From Comamonas sp. JUb58 (lineage in GTDB: Bacteria; Pseudomonadota; Gammaproteobacteria; Burkholderiales; Burkholderiaceae_C): a stretch of DNA of 64,000 nucleotides. The stretch is from the NCBI RefSeq assembly GCF_004364775.1, contig NZ_SOAL01000024.1:19206-83205 (forward strand), in the 5' to 3' direction. Within the stretch, counting starts at the first letter, position 1; every line of letters begins with the position of its first letter. The notes beneath the pieces are model-generated. The model was given only the letters and a program-made list of their open reading frames with translations. It searched no databases and was not told where the DNA came from. Of this stretch, positions 16,266 to 26,138 are shown one piece after another. A program made the translations under genes and the position numbers.

Positions 16266-18916
16266 GACTTGTCAGCGAGTCGCTTGAGTGAATACAGTAG
16301 ATCGAGTGCGTCGCGCGGTGTCAACGTGTCCGGCTGCAGCTCGCGCAATTGCGCCTCGACGGCGCTGGGTGTTGCGGTTTCGGCCGAGGCCGGTTGGGCA
16401 AACAGGTCCACCTGGGAGTCGCCTGCCTGCTGGCGCGATTCCAGCGCGGCCAGCGCATGGCGGGCATGGCTGAGCACGGGCGCAGGCATGCCGGCGAGCT
16501 TGGCCACCTGCACGCCATAGCTGCGGCTGGCAGGGCCCGGTTGCAGCTCATGCAAAAACACAATGTCGCTGCCCGCTTCGGTCGCGGCCACATGCATGTT
16601 GATCGCATGCTTGGCCTTGGCTGGCAGCTCGGTCAGCTCAAAATAATGGGTGGCGAACAAGGCCAGGGCCTTGGTCTTGTCATGCAGGTGCGTGGCAATG
16701 CCGCTGGCCAGCGCCAGGCCATCAAAGGTGCTGGTGCCCCGGCCAATCTCGTCCATCAGCACCAGGCTGTAAGGCGTGGCGGCGTGCAGAATCTGCGCGG
16801 CCTCGGTCATCTCCAGCATGAAGGTGGACTGGGCATTGGCCAGGTCATCGGCCGCGCCGATGCGGGTGTGGATCGCGTCGATCGGCCCCAGCAGGCAGCG
16901 CGTGGCAGGCACATAGCTGCCCATGCTGGCCAGCAGCGCAATCAGCGCCACCTGGCGCATATAGGTCGATTTACCGCCCATGTTGGGGCCGGTGATGATC
17001 TGCAGGCGCTGCAGGCTCGACAGCCGCGTGTTGTTGGCGATGAACGAAGCGTTGGAGGTCTCGGCCAGGCGTGCTTCCACCACCGGGTGGCGGCCCGCGT
17101 CGATGTCGATGCAGGGCTCGGGCACAAACTGCGGGGCGCACCAGTTCAGGGTCAATGAGCGCTCGGCCAGCGCGCACAGCGCATCCAGCGATGCAATGGC
17201 CTGGCCCACGCGGGTCAGGGCGCTGACATGCGGCTGCAACTGGTCCAGCACCTGCTCGTACAGCCATTTCTCGCGCTGCAAGGCGCGTTCCTGGGCCGAC
17301 AGCGCCTTGTCCTCAAAGGTCTTGAGCTCGGGCGTGATGAAGCGCTCGGCGTTCTTCAAGGTCTGGCGGCGGCGGTAGTCGTCGGGCACCTTGTCCTTGT
17401 GGCTGCTGGTGACCTCGATATAGAAGCCATGCACCTTGTTGAACTGCACGCGCAGGTTGCTGATGCCGGTGCGCGCTTTCTCGCGCGTCTCCAGGTCCAG
17501 CAAAAAGGCATCGCAGTTGGTCTGGATGGCGCGCAGCTCGTCCAGCTCGCTGTCAAAACCATTGGCGATGACGCCGCCATCGCGCACCAGCGCCGCGGGC
17601 TCGGGGTCGATGGCGCGAATCAGCAGTTCCATCGCATCCAAGGGCGGCTGCAGCGCTTCAAAAATCTCGCCCAGCAAGGGCGCAGGTGCGGCGGCATTGC
17701 GTGCCAGCTGCTGCGCCTTTTGCAAGGTCAAGCCCAGCGCCACCAGCTCGCGCGGGCGCACCTGGCGCAGGGCGATGCGGGCAGTGATGCGCTCCACATC
17801 GGAGACGCCTTTGAGCTCGGTGCGCAGAATCTGCCAGGGTGCGGCAGAGAGCGTGTCGCTGTCGCCGCGCAGCACGCTGATGGCGCCCAGGCGCGCACGC
17901 GCATCGCTGCGGTCGCGGCTGGGTTCGAGCAACCAGCTCTTGAGCAAGCGGCTGCCCATGCCGGTCTGGCAGGTATCGATCAGCGAGAACAAGGTCGGGC
18001 CGTCCTCACCGCGCAAGGTCTTGACCAGTTCCAGGTTGCGGCGCGTGGTCGCCGGCAGGTAGATCAGTGCATCGTCGCGCACCACATGGATGGTCTGCAC
18101 ATGGGGCAGGTTGCGGCCCTGGGTGTGCTCGGCATAGGTGAGCAGCGCGCCAGCGGCCGCGTGGGCGGCATACAGGGTCTGCGCATTCCAGGCCTGCAGG
18201 CTGGCGGCGCCCAGCTGCTCCAGCAGCTTGCGCTCGCCCAGCTTTTCGTCAAACTGCCAATCGGGGCGCAGCGCCAGCGGGCAGGTCAGCACACCGCTGC
18301 TGCGCAGCTGGTACAGCGATTGCTCAAAGCGCTGCGAGGCACCGGCGCTGTAGGCCACTTCGCTGGGGGCAATGCGCGCAATCCAGGCGGGCAGTTCTTC
18401 ATGGGTGCACTCGGCCAGAAAAATCTTGCCCTGGGTCACGCTCAGCCAGGCCAGGCCACAGCGGGCGCGCTGCGCCTGGTGCACCACCAGCAGCATGGCT
18501 TCGGCCTTGTCGCTCATCAGCTCGCTGTCGGTCACCGTGCCAGGCGTCACCACGCGCACCACCTTGCGGTCCACCGGCCCCTTGCTGGCCCCCACTTCGC
18601 CCACCTGCTCGCAGATCGCTACCGATTCGCCGAGCTTGAGCAAGCGGCCCAGGTAGTTCTCCAGCGCATGGAAGGGCACGCCCGCCATCGGAATCGGCTG
18701 GCCGGCCGACTGGCCGCGTTGGGTCAAGGTGATATTGAGCAGCTGGGCGGCCTTCTCGGCATCGCCATAAAACAGCTCGTAAAAATCCCCCATGCGGTAG
18801 AACAGCAGGGTGTTGGGGTGCTCCACTTTTGCAGCGTGGTACTGCTGCATCATGGGCGTGTGCGATGAAAAATCGGCTTTCGTAAGCGTTGGATTTTCCA
18901 TTTGGTTTGAACTCAT
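16262..18916 (-). CDS. mutS: DNA mismatch repair protein MutS
   Basis: MutS recognises mispaired bases and loops and recruits MutL. The 884-residue protein has the normal domain order: mismatch-binding domain with Phe45-Tyr46-Glu47 in [10 protein letters not shown]; connector; lever and clamp; and the ABC ATPase with Walker [10 protein letters not shown] (about 643-651), signature [11 protein letters not shown] and Walker [22 protein letters not shown]-terminal tail (about 810-884) contains the tetramerisation-type region. It is slightly longer than the E. coli protein (853). It is followed without a gap by the Anbu gene. The mutL gene is about 15 kb away in this window. Confidence 0.97.
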   Translation of the reverse strand: MSSNQMENPTLTKADFSSHTPMMQQYHAAKVEHPNTLLFYRMGDFYELFYGDAEKAAQLLNITLTQRGQSAGQPIPMAGVPFHALENYLGRLLKLGESVAICEQVGEVGASKGPVDRKVVRVVTPGTVTDSELMSDKAEAMLLVVHQAQRARCGLAWLSVTQGKIFLAECTHEELPAWIARIAPSEVAYSAGASQRFEQSLYQLRSSGVLTCPLALRPDWQFDEKLGERKLLEQLGAASLQAWNAQTLYAAHAAAGALLTYAEHTQGRNLPHVQTIHVVRDDALIYLPATTRRNLELVKTLRGEDGPTLFSLIDTCQTGMGSRLLKSWLLEPSRDRSDARARLGAISVLRGDSDTLSAAPWQILRTELKGVSDVERITARIALRQVRPRELVALGLTLQKAQQLARNAAAPAPLLGEIFEALQPPLDAMELLIRAIDPEPAALVRDGGVIANGFDSELDELRAIQTNCDAFLLDLETREKARTGISNLRVQFNKVHGFYIEVTSSHKDKVPDDYRRRQTLKNAERFITPELKTFEDKALSAQERALQREKWLYEQVLDQLQPHVSALTRVGQAIASLDALCALAERSLTLNWCAPQFVPEPCIDIDAGRHPVVEARLAETSNASFIANNTRLSSLQRLQIITGPNMGGKSTYMRQVALIALLASMGSYVPATRCLLGPIDAIHTRIGAADDLANAQSTFMLEMTEAAQILHAATPYSLVLMDEIGRGTSTFDGLALASGIATHLHDKTKALALFATHYFELTELPAKAKHAINMHVAATEAGSDIVFLHELQPGPASRSYGVQVAKLAGMPAPVLSHARHALAALESRQQAGDSQVDLFAQPASAETATPSAVEAQLRELQPDTLTPRDALDLLYSLKRLADKS

Positions 18917-19393
18917 CTATTGGTGTCGGTTGGTATGAATCCAACTTGGCATGGCAGGGGTGATGGGGGGGCGGCATCGGCCTGTAAAGGCTAGCCTGAA
19001 CGCTGTCGCACCAGGGGCAGGGCGCCATGCGCCGGTCTGTCTCTGGCCGCAATGCGCATCATACAAGGCTGGTCGGGGCCCACAGGGCCTGGGTGGGGTG
19101 AGCATATTAACGTAATTGGCGGTGTAAGTTGGCAACCACTCGCATGCATAACGAGGTAATGCCAGGGAGATTCGCCCCAGCATGAGCGCTCTGCCATGCC
19201 TGCAATGGCAGTATGAGCGGCAGCGATTTTGAAGAGATTTAACACCCCGATGCGAATGTAAAGCCCATCGCAGCGCCTTGAAAATCTCAGTAAAGCTGGC
19301 CGATTCCTACCGCTTTGCACTGCAGCTTGGGCCATCATGAACCGCAAGCAAGGCAGTGGTGCCTTGTGGCAATACAAGGATAGGAGGTCCTCA
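18917..19393. other. 477-base non-coding interval between mutS and the RcnB-like gene
   Basis: No convincing gene. Open frames here lack ribosome sites and family character. The left part must hold the mutS promoter. Small dyads are visible, such as TGCCAT-GCCTGCA-ATGGCA near 19192-19210, and AT-rich patches near 19110 and 19235. No known RNA family was recognised. AGGAGG at 19383-19388 is the ribosome site of the next gene. Confidence 0.5.
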
Positions 19394-19774
19394 ATGACTA
19401 CATGGACAAATCGGATCGCAGTCGCTGCCTTGGTGGCAACCATGGGTGCTGGTGCAGTGGGCGTGCATGCCCAGCCGCGCCCTCCGCAGGATTCCCACCG
19501 CTATGACGACCGGGGCCATGCGCAGCCCGATCGCCGCCATGATTCGCACCGGCCTGATGCGCGCAACCACCGGGGTGCCGGGCCGGACCACCGCTGGGTC
19601 AAGGGCTCGCGCGTGCCGCCCCAGTACCGGGCGCATGGCTATGTGGTCAACGACTGGCGCGGCCACCGCCTGAGCTCGCCTCCGCGCGGTTACCACTGGA
19701 TCCAGAATGGCGGTGACTACCTGCTGGTGGCCATTGCCTCCGGCGTGATTGCCCAGATTGTGTTTGGCAACTGA
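19394..19774 (+). CDS. RcnB-like periplasmic protein
   Basis: The 126-residue product has a signal peptide (MTTWTNRIAVAALVATMGAG, cut after VHA). A His/Arg/Asp-rich disordered part follows (about 30-75, many H, R and D residues), then the RcnB-family domain VPPQYRAHGYVVNDWRGH with RLSSPPRGYHWIQNGGDYLL and a hydrophobic end. RcnB of E. coli takes part in nickel/cobalt homeostasis; most relatives are uncharacterised, so metal binding through the His-rich part is inference. The start 19394 is fixed by AGGAGG at 19383-19388; a longer frame from 19337 would destroy the signal peptide. It is followed by a terminator shared with suhB. Confidence 0.85.
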   Translation: MTTWTNRIAVAALVATMGAGAVGVHAQPRPPQDSHRYDDRGHAQPDRRHDSHRPDARNHRGAGPDHRWVKGSRVPPQYRAHGYVVNDWRGHRLSSPPRGYHWIQNGGDYLLVAIASGVIAQIVFGN

Positions 19775-19804
19775 TCGCTAGACTACTTTCTGATCGCCCA
19801 AAGA

Positions 19805-19835
19805 CAAAGCCCGCAGGCATGGCCTGCGGGCTTTG
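19805..19835. terminator. bidirectional terminator between the RcnB-like gene and suhB
   Basis: A perfect 14-bp stem CAAAGCCCGCAGGC/GCCTGCGGGCTTTG with the loop ATG, between convergent genes. Confidence 0.85.
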
Positions 19836-19855
19836 TCGTAAGGGAGCGCGGAGAT

Positions 19856-20767
19856 TTACTCGGCTTGCTCGGCGTCTGGCTCGGCGGGGGTGTCCGCAGC
19901 GGGCTCGGCGCCGTCGTCGTTCAGGGCCTGGCGCACGCCGGCCTTGTCACCCGCGCTGGCAAACTTGCTGTACTTGGCCAGGATAGGCACCAGCTGGCCG
20001 TAGATGCGGGGCGTGCCGGCCAGCACTTCGCGTTGCTCCAGGAAGTCGGCTTCACCGGTGAAGTTGCCGACCAGGCCGCCGGCCTCGGTCACCAGCAGCG
20101 AGCCGGCTGCCACGTCCCAGATGCTCAGGCCCGTTTCAAAGAAACCATCGCTGAAACCAGCGGCCACATAGGCCAGGTCCAGTGCCGCTGCGCCGGGGCG
20201 GCGCACGCCGCTGGTGCGCTGCATCACATCGCCCAGCATGGCCATGTACTGCTTGAAGTTGTCGCCCGGACGGAAGGGGAAGCCGGTGGTGATCAGGGTG
20301 TCGCGCAGCAGGGTGCGCTTGGACACGCGGATGCGGCGCTCGTTCAGGAAGGCGCCACGGCCACGGGTGGCGGTGAACAGGTCGTTGCGGGTGGGGTCGT
20401 ACACGACGGCTTGCTCGATGCGGCCGTTCACGGCCAGCGCGATGCTGACGCAGTAGACGGGGAAGCCGTGGATGAAGTTGGTGGTGCCGTCCAGCGGATC
20501 GATGATCCAGATGTGGTTGGAGCGGGGGTTGCCGTATTCGTTGCCCGATTCTTCGGCGAGGATGCCGTGGTCAGGGTAGGCGGTCAGCAAGGTCTCGATG
20601 ATCGCTTGCTCGGAGGCCTGGTCCACTTCGGTCACAAAGTCGTTCACCTGTTTGGTCGAAACCCGCACCGATTCCACGTCAAGCGCGGCACGGTTGATGA
20701 TGGCGCCAGCAGCGCGAGCGGCCTTGATGGCCATGTTGAGCATGGGGTGCAGGGAGGAGGACGACAT
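19856..20767 (-). CDS. suhB: inositol-1-monophosphatase family protein SuhB
   Basis: A 303-residue Mg-dependent, Li-sensitive phosphatase that dephosphorylates inositol-1-phosphate. In enterobacteria SuhB also joins the rRNA antitermination complex. The start ATG 20767 gives [20 protein letters not shown]; the much longer open frame upstream is antisense to trmJ and cysE and is rejected. Metal-site motifs: AEESGN (about 70), [15 protein letters not shown] (about 88-102) and [18 protein letters not shown] (about 218-235). The last 30 residues are an acidic Ala/Glu/Asp/Pro tail absent from E. coli SuhB (267 residues). It is divergent from trmJ with 162 bases between the starts. Confidence 0.94.
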   Translation of the reverse strand: MSSSSLHPMLNMAIKAARAAGAIINRAALDVESVRVSTKQVNDFVTEVDQASEQAIIETLLTAYPDHGILAEESGNEYGNPRSNHIWIIDPLDGTTNFIHGFPVYCVSIALAVNGRIEQAVVYDPTRNDLFTATRGRGAFLNERRIRVSKRTLLRDTLITTGFPFRPGDNFKQYMAMLGDVMQRTSGVRRPGAAALDLAYVAAGFSDGFFETGLSIWDVAAGSLLVTEAGGLVGNFTGEADFLEQREVLAGTPRIYGQLVPILAKYSKFASAGDKAGVRQALNDDGAEPAADTPAEPDAEQAE

Positions 20768-20929
20768 AAATTGTGTGGGCGTAAGTGGGGCAGCAAAAAC
20801 GCTGCGAAACGCTGGGGCAAGAGCGGCTTGTAGATCGCGGCCGGCGATGCGGCAGCGACAATAGGGGCTAGATTGTACCTGCGCTCGATTTTTTTCGCTG
20901 GTGCATGCCCCTTTTTGCTCGACCTGTCT

Positions 20930-21754
20930 ATGAAAACCCGTTTTGTTCTGATTGAAACCAGCCATGCCGGCAATGTGGGCGCTGCCGCCCGTGCCATCAA
21001 GACCATGGGTTTCGATGACCTGGTGCTGGTGCGCCCGCGCTGGAGCAATGTGCTGCGCAAGGAAGAAACCATCCAACGCGCCAGCGGTGCACTGGATGTG
21101 CTGGCCAACTGCCGCATTGTGCAGTCGGTGGAGGAGGCCTTGGATGGCATGAGCCACCTCTGCGCCACCGCCATGACCCCGCGTGACTTTGGCCCACCGG
21201 CCCGCACGCCGCGCGAGCATTTTGCGCTGCTGCTGCAGGGCGCGCTCGCGGCCCAGCCTGGGCCGGCTCCGCTGGATGAAGACACCAGCCCCGCAGCTAG
21301 CGATGCAGCCAGCGACGCCACAGCCGCCAACCCCAGCGGCGAGACCGGCGTCGCCTTTTTGTTTGGCTGCGAACGCTATGGCATGGCCAATGAGGATGTG
21401 TACCGCTGCAATGTGGCGCTGTCGATTCCGACCAATCCGGATTTTGGCTCGCTGAACCTGGCCTCGGCCGTGCAGGTGGTGGCCTATGACTGGCGCCAGG
21501 CACTGGGCGGCTATGGCGTGAGCGATGTGGCGGCGCGCGGCGAGCGGGCCGATGCCCAGCAGGTGGCAGGCATGCTGGCGCATTGGCAGCAGGCGCTGGC
21601 CGAGATCGGCTTTCTGGACCTGGATGCCCCCAAGAAGCTGATGCCCCGGCTCAACCAGATGTTCAACCGCGCGCAACTGACCCAGGAAGAAATCCACATA
21701 CTGAGAGGTGTTGCCAAGGCCATGCTGCGTACGGCCGAGGCCACAAAACGCTAG
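20930..21754 (+). CDS. trmJ: tRNA (cytidine/uridine-32-2'-O)-methyltransferase TrmJ
   Basis: A SPOUT-fold RNA 2'-O-methyltransferase that modifies position 32 of the tRNA anticodon loop using S-adenosylmethionine. The start ATG 20930 gives [20 protein letters not shown], the canonical beginning with the RNA-binding NxG/GNVG motif; 19 upstream in-frame residues lack similarity. C-terminal SPOUT knot motifs are [14 protein letters not shown] and [20 protein letters not shown]. Between these halves there is a low-complexity insert of about 30 residues (Ala/Ser/Asp/Pro-rich, about residues 105-135). A helical dimer tail follows. It is followed 39 bases later by cysE. Confidence 0.93.
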   Translation: MKTRFVLIETSHAGNVGAAARAIKTMGFDDLVLVRPRWSNVLRKEETIQRASGALDVLANCRIVQSVEEALDGMSHLCATAMTPRDFGPPARTPREHFALLLQGALAAQPGPAPLDEDTSPAASDAASDATAANPSGETGVAFLFGCERYGMANEDVYRCNVALSIPTNPDFGSLNLASAVQVVAYDWRQALGGYGVSDVAARGERADAQQVAGMLAHWQQALAEIGFLDLDAPKKLMPRLNQMFNRAQLTQEEIHILRGVAKAMLRTAEATKR

Positions 21755-21793
21755 ACTGGCGGGCCCTCGAATACTTATATAACCATTGTTTCC

Positions 21794-22573
21794 ATGCTTG
21801 ACCGCCTGCGTTCCGATATTCAGTGCATCCTCGACCGCGATCCTGCTGCCCGCAGCCGTTGGGAGGTTGTCACCTGTTATCCCGGTCTGCATGCGATCTG
21901 GATGCAGCGCCCCGCGCACTGGTGCTGGAACCATGGCTTCAAATGGACGGGCCGTTTCATCTCGCACCTGGCCCGCTGGCTGACCGGCATCGAGATCCAC
22001 CCGGGCGCGCAGATCGGCCGCAATGTCTTTATCGACCATGGCATGGGTGTCGTGATTGGTGAGACCGCGGTGGTGGGCGACGGCTGCACCATCTACCACG
22101 GCGTTACCCTGGGCGGCACCACGCTCTACAAGGGCGCCAAGCGCCATCCCACCTTGGGCAAGAACGTGGTGGTGGCTGCGGGTGCCAAGGTGCTGGGCGG
22201 TTTTGAGGTTGGTGATGGCGCCAAGATCGGCAGCAATGCCGTGGTCATCAAGCCCGTGCCTGCAGGTGCCACGGCCGTGGGCATTCCCGCCCGCATCATT
22301 GCCTCGCGCCAGGGCGCCAGTGCCGATGTCACTGCAGCGCAGACAGACCAGAAGTTTGCCGCCTACGGCGTGACGCAAGAGGATGACCCGCTGTCCAAGG
22401 CCATGCGCGGCATCATCGACAGCGCGGCCGGCCATGAGCAGCAGATCACCATGCTCTGGGCGGCCATCGAGAAGCTGTCGGTGCAAAGCAAGGTGGGCGA
22501 TTGCGTGCCTTGCGATGCGCAGCGCGAAGCCGAGTTTGAAGCCCAGAAGCTGAGCGACCTGGTCGGCAAGTAA
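21794..22573 (+). CDS. cysE: serine O-acetyltransferase
   Basis: CysE makes O-acetylserine from serine and acetyl-CoA, the first step of cysteine synthesis. The 259-residue protein has the N-terminal helical part ([20 protein letters not shown]) and the left-handed beta-helix of hexapeptide repeats: [20 protein letters not shown] (about 70-90; the His-Asp/His pair is the catalytic site) and [10 protein letters not shown]. An extra C-terminal part of about 80 residues after the helix ([20 protein letters not shown] onward) distinguishes it from the shorter SAT forms and ends with a helical segment. It probably shares a transcript with trmJ. A cysteine-synthase-like enzyme lies 2 kb away on the other strand. 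Confidence 0.95.
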   Translation: MLDRLRSDIQCILDRDPAARSRWEVVTCYPGLHAIWMQRPAHWCWNHGFKWTGRFISHLARWLTGIEIHPGAQIGRNVFIDHGMGVVIGETAVVGDGCTIYHGVTLGGTTLYKGAKRHPTLGKNVVVAAGAKVLGGFEVGDGAKIGSNAVVIKPVPAGATAVGIPARIIASRQGASADVTAAQTDQKFAAYGVTQEDDPLSKAMRGIIDSAAGHEQQITMLWAAIEKLSVQSKVGDCVPCDAQREAEFEAQKLSDLVGK

Positions 22574-22612
22574 GCCGGTGTCGGTTGCCGGTCGCTGGCC
22601 CAGCCAGGTCGG

Positions 22613-23044
22613 CTAGCCCAGCTTGCGCACCATCGCAGCATCGGGCGCCAGCACCTGGCCATCGGCGGTCTTTGGTTGCATGCGGGCTACCGGCTGGCCG
22701 CTGGCTTTTTCCACCAGGCTCGAATGCACCTCGCCGGGCGCAAACAGCTGGTCCTCCCCCCATTGGCGCAGCGCCACCACCACCGGGAACAGGCCCAGGC
22801 CCTTGGCCGTCAGCGCATATTCCTGGTAGGCACTGCCGTCGGATGCGGGCTGCGTCTGCAGCACACCCGCATCCACCAGCTTGCGCAGGCGGTCGCTCAG
22901 GATATTGCGCGCCATGCCCAGGTTGCGCTGCAAATCCCCAAAGCGCTGCACCCCATCAAAGGCATCCCGCACGATCAACAGCGACCAGCGGTCGCCAATG
23001 GCATCCAAGGCGCGCGCAACAGGGCAGGGCTCAGGCGAGGTCAT
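22613..23044 (-). CDS. HxlR-family transcriptional regulator
   Basis: A 143-residue winged helix protein. The family start CPVARALDAIGDRWSLLIVR (with Cys7) is followed by the recognition helix region GMARNILSDRLRKLVDAGVL and wing, then a C-terminal helix for dimerisation (LGLFPVVVALRQWGEDQLF). HxlR proteins often sense electrophiles or oxidants, some through the N-terminal cysteine. It is divergent from an MFS transporter gene with a perfect palindrome GTTTTAA-A-TTAAAAC between them, so control of that transporter and of itself is likely. Confidence 0.92.
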   Translation of the reverse strand: MTSPEPCPVARALDAIGDRWSLLIVRDAFDGVQRFGDLQRNLGMARNILSDRLRKLVDAGVLQTQPASDGSAYQEYALTAKGLGLFPVVVALRQWGEDQLFAPGEVHSSLVEKASGQPVARMQPKTADGQVLAPDAAMVRKLG

Positions 23045-23110
23045 GTGCGGTTCTCCAAGTTCCGGTCAATCAAGTTGCATTTTAAAACTGGAATGCCTAG
23101 AATCAATCTG

Positions 23111-23125
23111 GTTTTAAATTAAAAC
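23111..23125. promoter_or_regulatory. palindromic operator between HxlR and MFS genes
   Basis: GTTTTAA-A-TTAAAAC, a perfect 15-base dyad, with an extra half site TTAAAAC at 23082-23088. It lies 11 bases before the MFS start, where bound HxlR would block expression. Confidence 0.65.
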
Positions 23126-23135
23126 TAGATTGGCG

Positions 23136-24377
23136 ATGACTTCTTCTTCTTGCGTTGATACCCCGGGCCCGCAGGCCCAGCGCGCTGCCGTGCCGCCTGG
23201 CCTGGTAGGCCTGTTTGCCGTGGCTGCTGGCGCCAGCGTGGCCAATGTCTACTACGCCCAGCCCTTGCTGGATGCGGTCGCGCAGGACCTGGGCATACCG
23301 CTGGCTGCCGTGGGTGGCGTCATTACGGCCACGCAGCTGGGATCCGCCCTGGCCTTGCTGCTGCTGGTGCCGCTGGGCGACCGGGTCAACCGGCGGCCCT
23401 TGATGGCCTGGCAGTTGCTGGCCCTGGTGCTGGCGTTGCTGGCGGTGGCTTGGGCGCCATCTGCGCCCTGCTTGATGGCGGCGATGCTGGCAGTGGGCTT
23501 GCTCGGCACGGCGATGACCCAGGGCCTGATCGCCTACGCCGCCAGCGCGGCACCACCTGATGCCCAGGGCCGGGTCGTGGGCGGCGCGCAAAGCGGGGTC
23601 TTCATCGGCCTGCTGCTGGCGCGGGTGTTGGCGGGGGCTGTGGGCGACGCCTGGGGCTGGCGCAGCGTCTATATGGCCTCAGCAGCGCTGATGCTGGCGA
23701 TGGCCTTGCCTCTGTGGTGGTGGCTGCCGGTGCTGGCGCATCGGCCATCCAATCTGGGCTATGGCCAGTTGGTGGCATCGATGGGCAGCCTGCTGCGGCG
23801 CGACCGGGTCCTGCAGGTGCGTGGCGTGCTGGCCTTGCTGATGTTTGCCGCGTTCAGCATTTTCTGGAGCAGCCTGGTGCTGCCGCTGCGCGCGGCGCCC
23901 TTTGGTTTTTCGCACAGCGCCATTGGCCTGTTTGGCCTGGTGGGCGCTGCTGGTGCCTTGGCGGCCACCGTGGCGGGGCGCTGGGTGGACAGGGGCCAGG
24001 CACAGCGCGCATCGCTATGGGCCTTGCTGGCGCTGCTGCTGGCCTGGCTGCCCTTGGCCGGTTTGGGCTGGCTGCCCGACCCGCGCTGGGCGATAGCGGC
24101 CCTGGTGCTGGGCATTGTGCTGCTGGACCTGGGCGGCCAAGCCTTGCATGTCAGCAACCAGGGCCTGATCTTTGCGCGCAGCAATGATGCGCACAGCAGG
24201 GTGGTGGCCGTCTACATGCTGTTCTATGCAGTCGGCAGCGGGCTGGGGGCCATCAGCGCCACCAGCATCTATGCCTATGCGGGTTGGCTGGGCGTTTGCG
24301 CGCTGGGTGCGGTGGTCAGCGGCGCCGCGCTGCTGTTTTGGTGGGCGACCCGGGACTGGATGCGCGCAGGCGCCTGA
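23136..24377 (+). CDS. MFS transporter, drug/metabolite efflux type
   Basis: A 413-residue membrane protein with about 12 hydrophobic segments and major facilitator features: VANVYYAQPLLDAVAQDL in the first segment region and the loop 2-3 motif PLGDRVNRRPLM. The start at ATG 23136 is used; a TTG two codons earlier (23130) is possible. The family (often annotated YnfM/AraJ-like or arabinose-efflux-permease related) exports drugs or sugars; the substrate is unknown. Control by the divergent HxlR regulator points to export of a small aromatic or electrophilic compound, which is inference. It converges with the following minus-strand gene with only six bases between. Confidence 0.9.
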   Translation: MTSSSCVDTPGPQAQRAAVPPGLVGLFAVAAGASVANVYYAQPLLDAVAQDLGIPLAAVGGVITATQLGSALALLLLVPLGDRVNRRPLMAWQLLALVLALLAVAWAPSAPCLMAAMLAVGLLGTAMTQGLIAYAASAAPPDAQGRVVGGAQSGVFIGLLLARVLAGAVGDAWGWRSVYMASAALMLAMALPLWWWLPVLAHRPSNLGYGQLVASMGSLLRRDRVLQVRGVLALLMFAAFSIFWSSLVLPLRAAPFGFSHSAIGLFGLVGAAGALAATVAGRWVDRGQAQRASLWALLALLLAWLPLAGLGWLPDPRWAIAALVLGIVLLDLGGQALHVSNQGLIFARSNDAHSRVVAVYMLFYAVGSGLGAISATSIYAYAGWLGVCALGAVVSGAALLFWWATRDWMRAGA

Positions 24378-24383
24378 TGGGTT

Positions 24384-25487
24384 TCAGCCCTGGCCGTGCA
24401 GCAAGGTCTGCAGTGCCTGCTGCGTGGCCTCGCAGTCACCAAAATGCGTGCTGACCCATTCGCGGTGGTAGTACGTTGGCAGGTAGCGCTCGCCAGCGTC
24501 GCACAGCAGGCTGAGCAGCGAGCCGGTTTCGCCCCGCTGGCGCATGCCATCGGCCAGGCGCAGCATGGCCACCATATTGGTGCCGGTCGAAGGCCCCACC
24601 TTGCGGCCCAGCACATCGCCCAGCAGCTGCATCGCGGTGACCGATTCGCGGTTGCTGACGACCTCCATATGGTCCACCACGCCCCGGACAAAGCTGGGCT
24701 CGACGCGCGGGCGGCCAATGCCTTCGATGCGCGAGCCGGGCGCCGTCAGGCTGGCGTCGCCACTGCGCCAGTAATCATGGAACACGCTGCCTTCCGGGTC
24801 GGCCACACAGACCTGGCTGTCGTAGCGCATGTAGCGCACAAAGCGGCCAATGGTGGCGCTGGTGCCGCCGGTGCCCGCACCCACCACGATCCAGCGCGGG
24901 ACGGGGTGGCGTTCCATGCGCATTTGCTGGAACATGCTCTGCGCGATGTTGTTGTTGCCACGCCAGTCGGTGGCGCGTTCGGCATAGGTGAACTGGTCCA
25001 TGTAGTGGCCGCCGGTGGTCTGGGCCAGCGCACGGGCGGCATCATAGACTTCGCCGGCATGGCCGACAAAGTGGCAGCGTCCGCCTAAAAATTCAATCTG
25101 CGCAATCTTCTCGGGCGAGGTGGACTGCGGCATCACTGCGACAAAAGGCAGGCCCAGCAGGCGCGCAAAATAGGCCTCGCTCACGGCCGTGGAGCCGCTG
25201 GAGGCTTCGACAATCGTTGTGCCCTCTCGCACCCAGCCATTGCACAGCGCATAGAGAAACAGCGAGCGCGCCAGCCGGTGCTTGAGGCTGCCGGTGGGGT
25301 GGGTAGATTCATCCTTGAGGTAGAGGTCAATCCCCGCCTGCGCGTAGCAGGGCAGGTTCAGGGGAATCAGGTGGGTGTCGGCACTGCGCTGGTAATCAGC
25401 GTCGATCTTGGCAATGGCCTGGTCACGCCAGCCGTGGTGGTTGAGGGCCTGGGGAGCGCTGATGGTGGGGGTGTCGTGGGGCTGCAT
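24384..25487 (-). CDS. PLP-dependent cysteine synthase family protein, possible cysteine desulfhydrase
   Basis: A fold-type II PLP enzyme of 367 residues. The PLP lysine is Lys69 in [11 protein letters not shown], and [18 protein letters not shown] is the substrate-binding loop. [20 protein letters not shown] is the glycine-rich phosphate-binding loop. The SSGST-x-SEAYFA pattern is that of Cds1-type L-cysteine desulfhydrases (described in fungi and bacteria) rather than classical CysK/CysM, whose loop reads TSGNTG. It could therefore break cysteine down to pyruvate, ammonia and sulfide instead of making it. It sits two genes from cysE but on the other strand. The function assigned is by loop pattern only. 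Confidence 0.82.
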   Translation of the reverse strand: MQPHDTPTISAPQALNHHGWRDQAIAKIDADYQRSADTHLIPLNLPCYAQAGIDLYLKDESTHPTGSLKHRLARSLFLYALCNGWVREGTTIVEASSGSTAVSEAYFARLLGLPFVAVMPQSTSPEKIAQIEFLGGRCHFVGHAGEVYDAARALAQTTGGHYMDQFTYAERATDWRGNNNIAQSMFQQMRMERHPVPRWIVVGAGTGGTSATIGRFVRYMRYDSQVCVADPEGSVFHDYWRSGDASLTAPGSRIEGIGRPRVEPSFVRGVVDHMEVVSNRESVTAMQLLGDVLGRKVGPSTGTNMVAMLRLADGMRQRGETGSLLSLLCDAGERYLPTYYHREWVSTHFGDCEATQQALQTLLHGQG

Positions 25488-25577
25488 GGCTATGGATTAT
25501 GACGCCATGACAAAAAATGGCTATCCAGGCAGAGCTGCCTGCACTGCCATGGCAAGCGCAAATGGCTGCTTCCGTCG

Positions 25578-26120
25578 TCAGACGCTTGCAGGCTGTGCGC
25601 GCCCCAGAGCGGCCAGCACCGCAGGCGCAATGCGCCGGTGCATAGGCGCCACCGGCAGCATGTACAGATGGCCAAGCAGGTTGCGGACATGCACCACCGT
25701 TGTGATGGTGATGGCGACCTGGTCTTGCTGGCCCGCCACAGGCGCCCGGTGCACGCTGAGCACCACGTTCAGATGCTTGTCGCTGTCGCCGATCAGTGCT
25801 TCATCGGCGCTGTTCTCAACCACCGTAAATACGCCCACGCGCTCGCCTGGTTGGTAGGCGCTGGCGGGGCGCAGCGGGTCGATCTGGGAGAGGGTGCCCA
25901 GGTCCTTGAGTCCCACCAGTTGGCCCACCCGGTTGCGGGCCTGCATGCACCACTCAATCCAGCGCGGCGTGCGTGCGACGGCGGCCAGAAAATAGGCCAG
26001 CGCGGGCTCGCCGGCCTCTGCGGTGTGGATGCACCAGGCATCCTGAAAATGCGCGCCGGCCAGGCGTTGGGCGATGCGGCTGCCCGTAGGTGGGCGGCAT
26101 TCTTGCGGATGGGTTGGCAT
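25578..26120 (-). CDS. DUF2867-domain protein
   Basis: A 180-residue protein with the DUF2867 pattern: FQDAWCIHTAEAGEPALAYF near residue 25, RNRVGQLVGLKDLG (about 62-75), and a beta-rich half GERVGVFTVVENSADEALIG with HLNVVLSVHR. The domain is often fused to NAD-binding oxidoreductases of the YbjT type; here it stands alone. Biochemical function is unknown. It ends at an alanine-rich C-terminus. It lies 18 bases downstream of the miaA stop on the same strand and is probably co-transcribed with it. Confidence 0.85.
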   Translation of the reverse strand: MPTHPQECRPPTGSRIAQRLAGAHFQDAWCIHTAEAGEPALAYFLAAVARTPRWIEWCMQARNRVGQLVGLKDLGTLSQIDPLRPASAYQPGERVGVFTVVENSADEALIGDSDKHLNVVLSVHRAPVAGQQDQVAITITTVVHVRNLLGHLYMLPVAPMHRRIAPAVLAALGRAQPASV

Positions 26121-26138
26121 GGTGTGGATGAGCGCTAA

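Noticed and set aside
17228..18868. 546-residue plus-strand open frame within mutS
   Set aside because: Antisense shadow of mutS; no start signal and unnatural Gly/Gln/Arg composition.
20768..22486. In-frame extension of suhB to 876 residues
   Set aside because: The extension is antisense to trmJ and cysE; the family start is at 20767.
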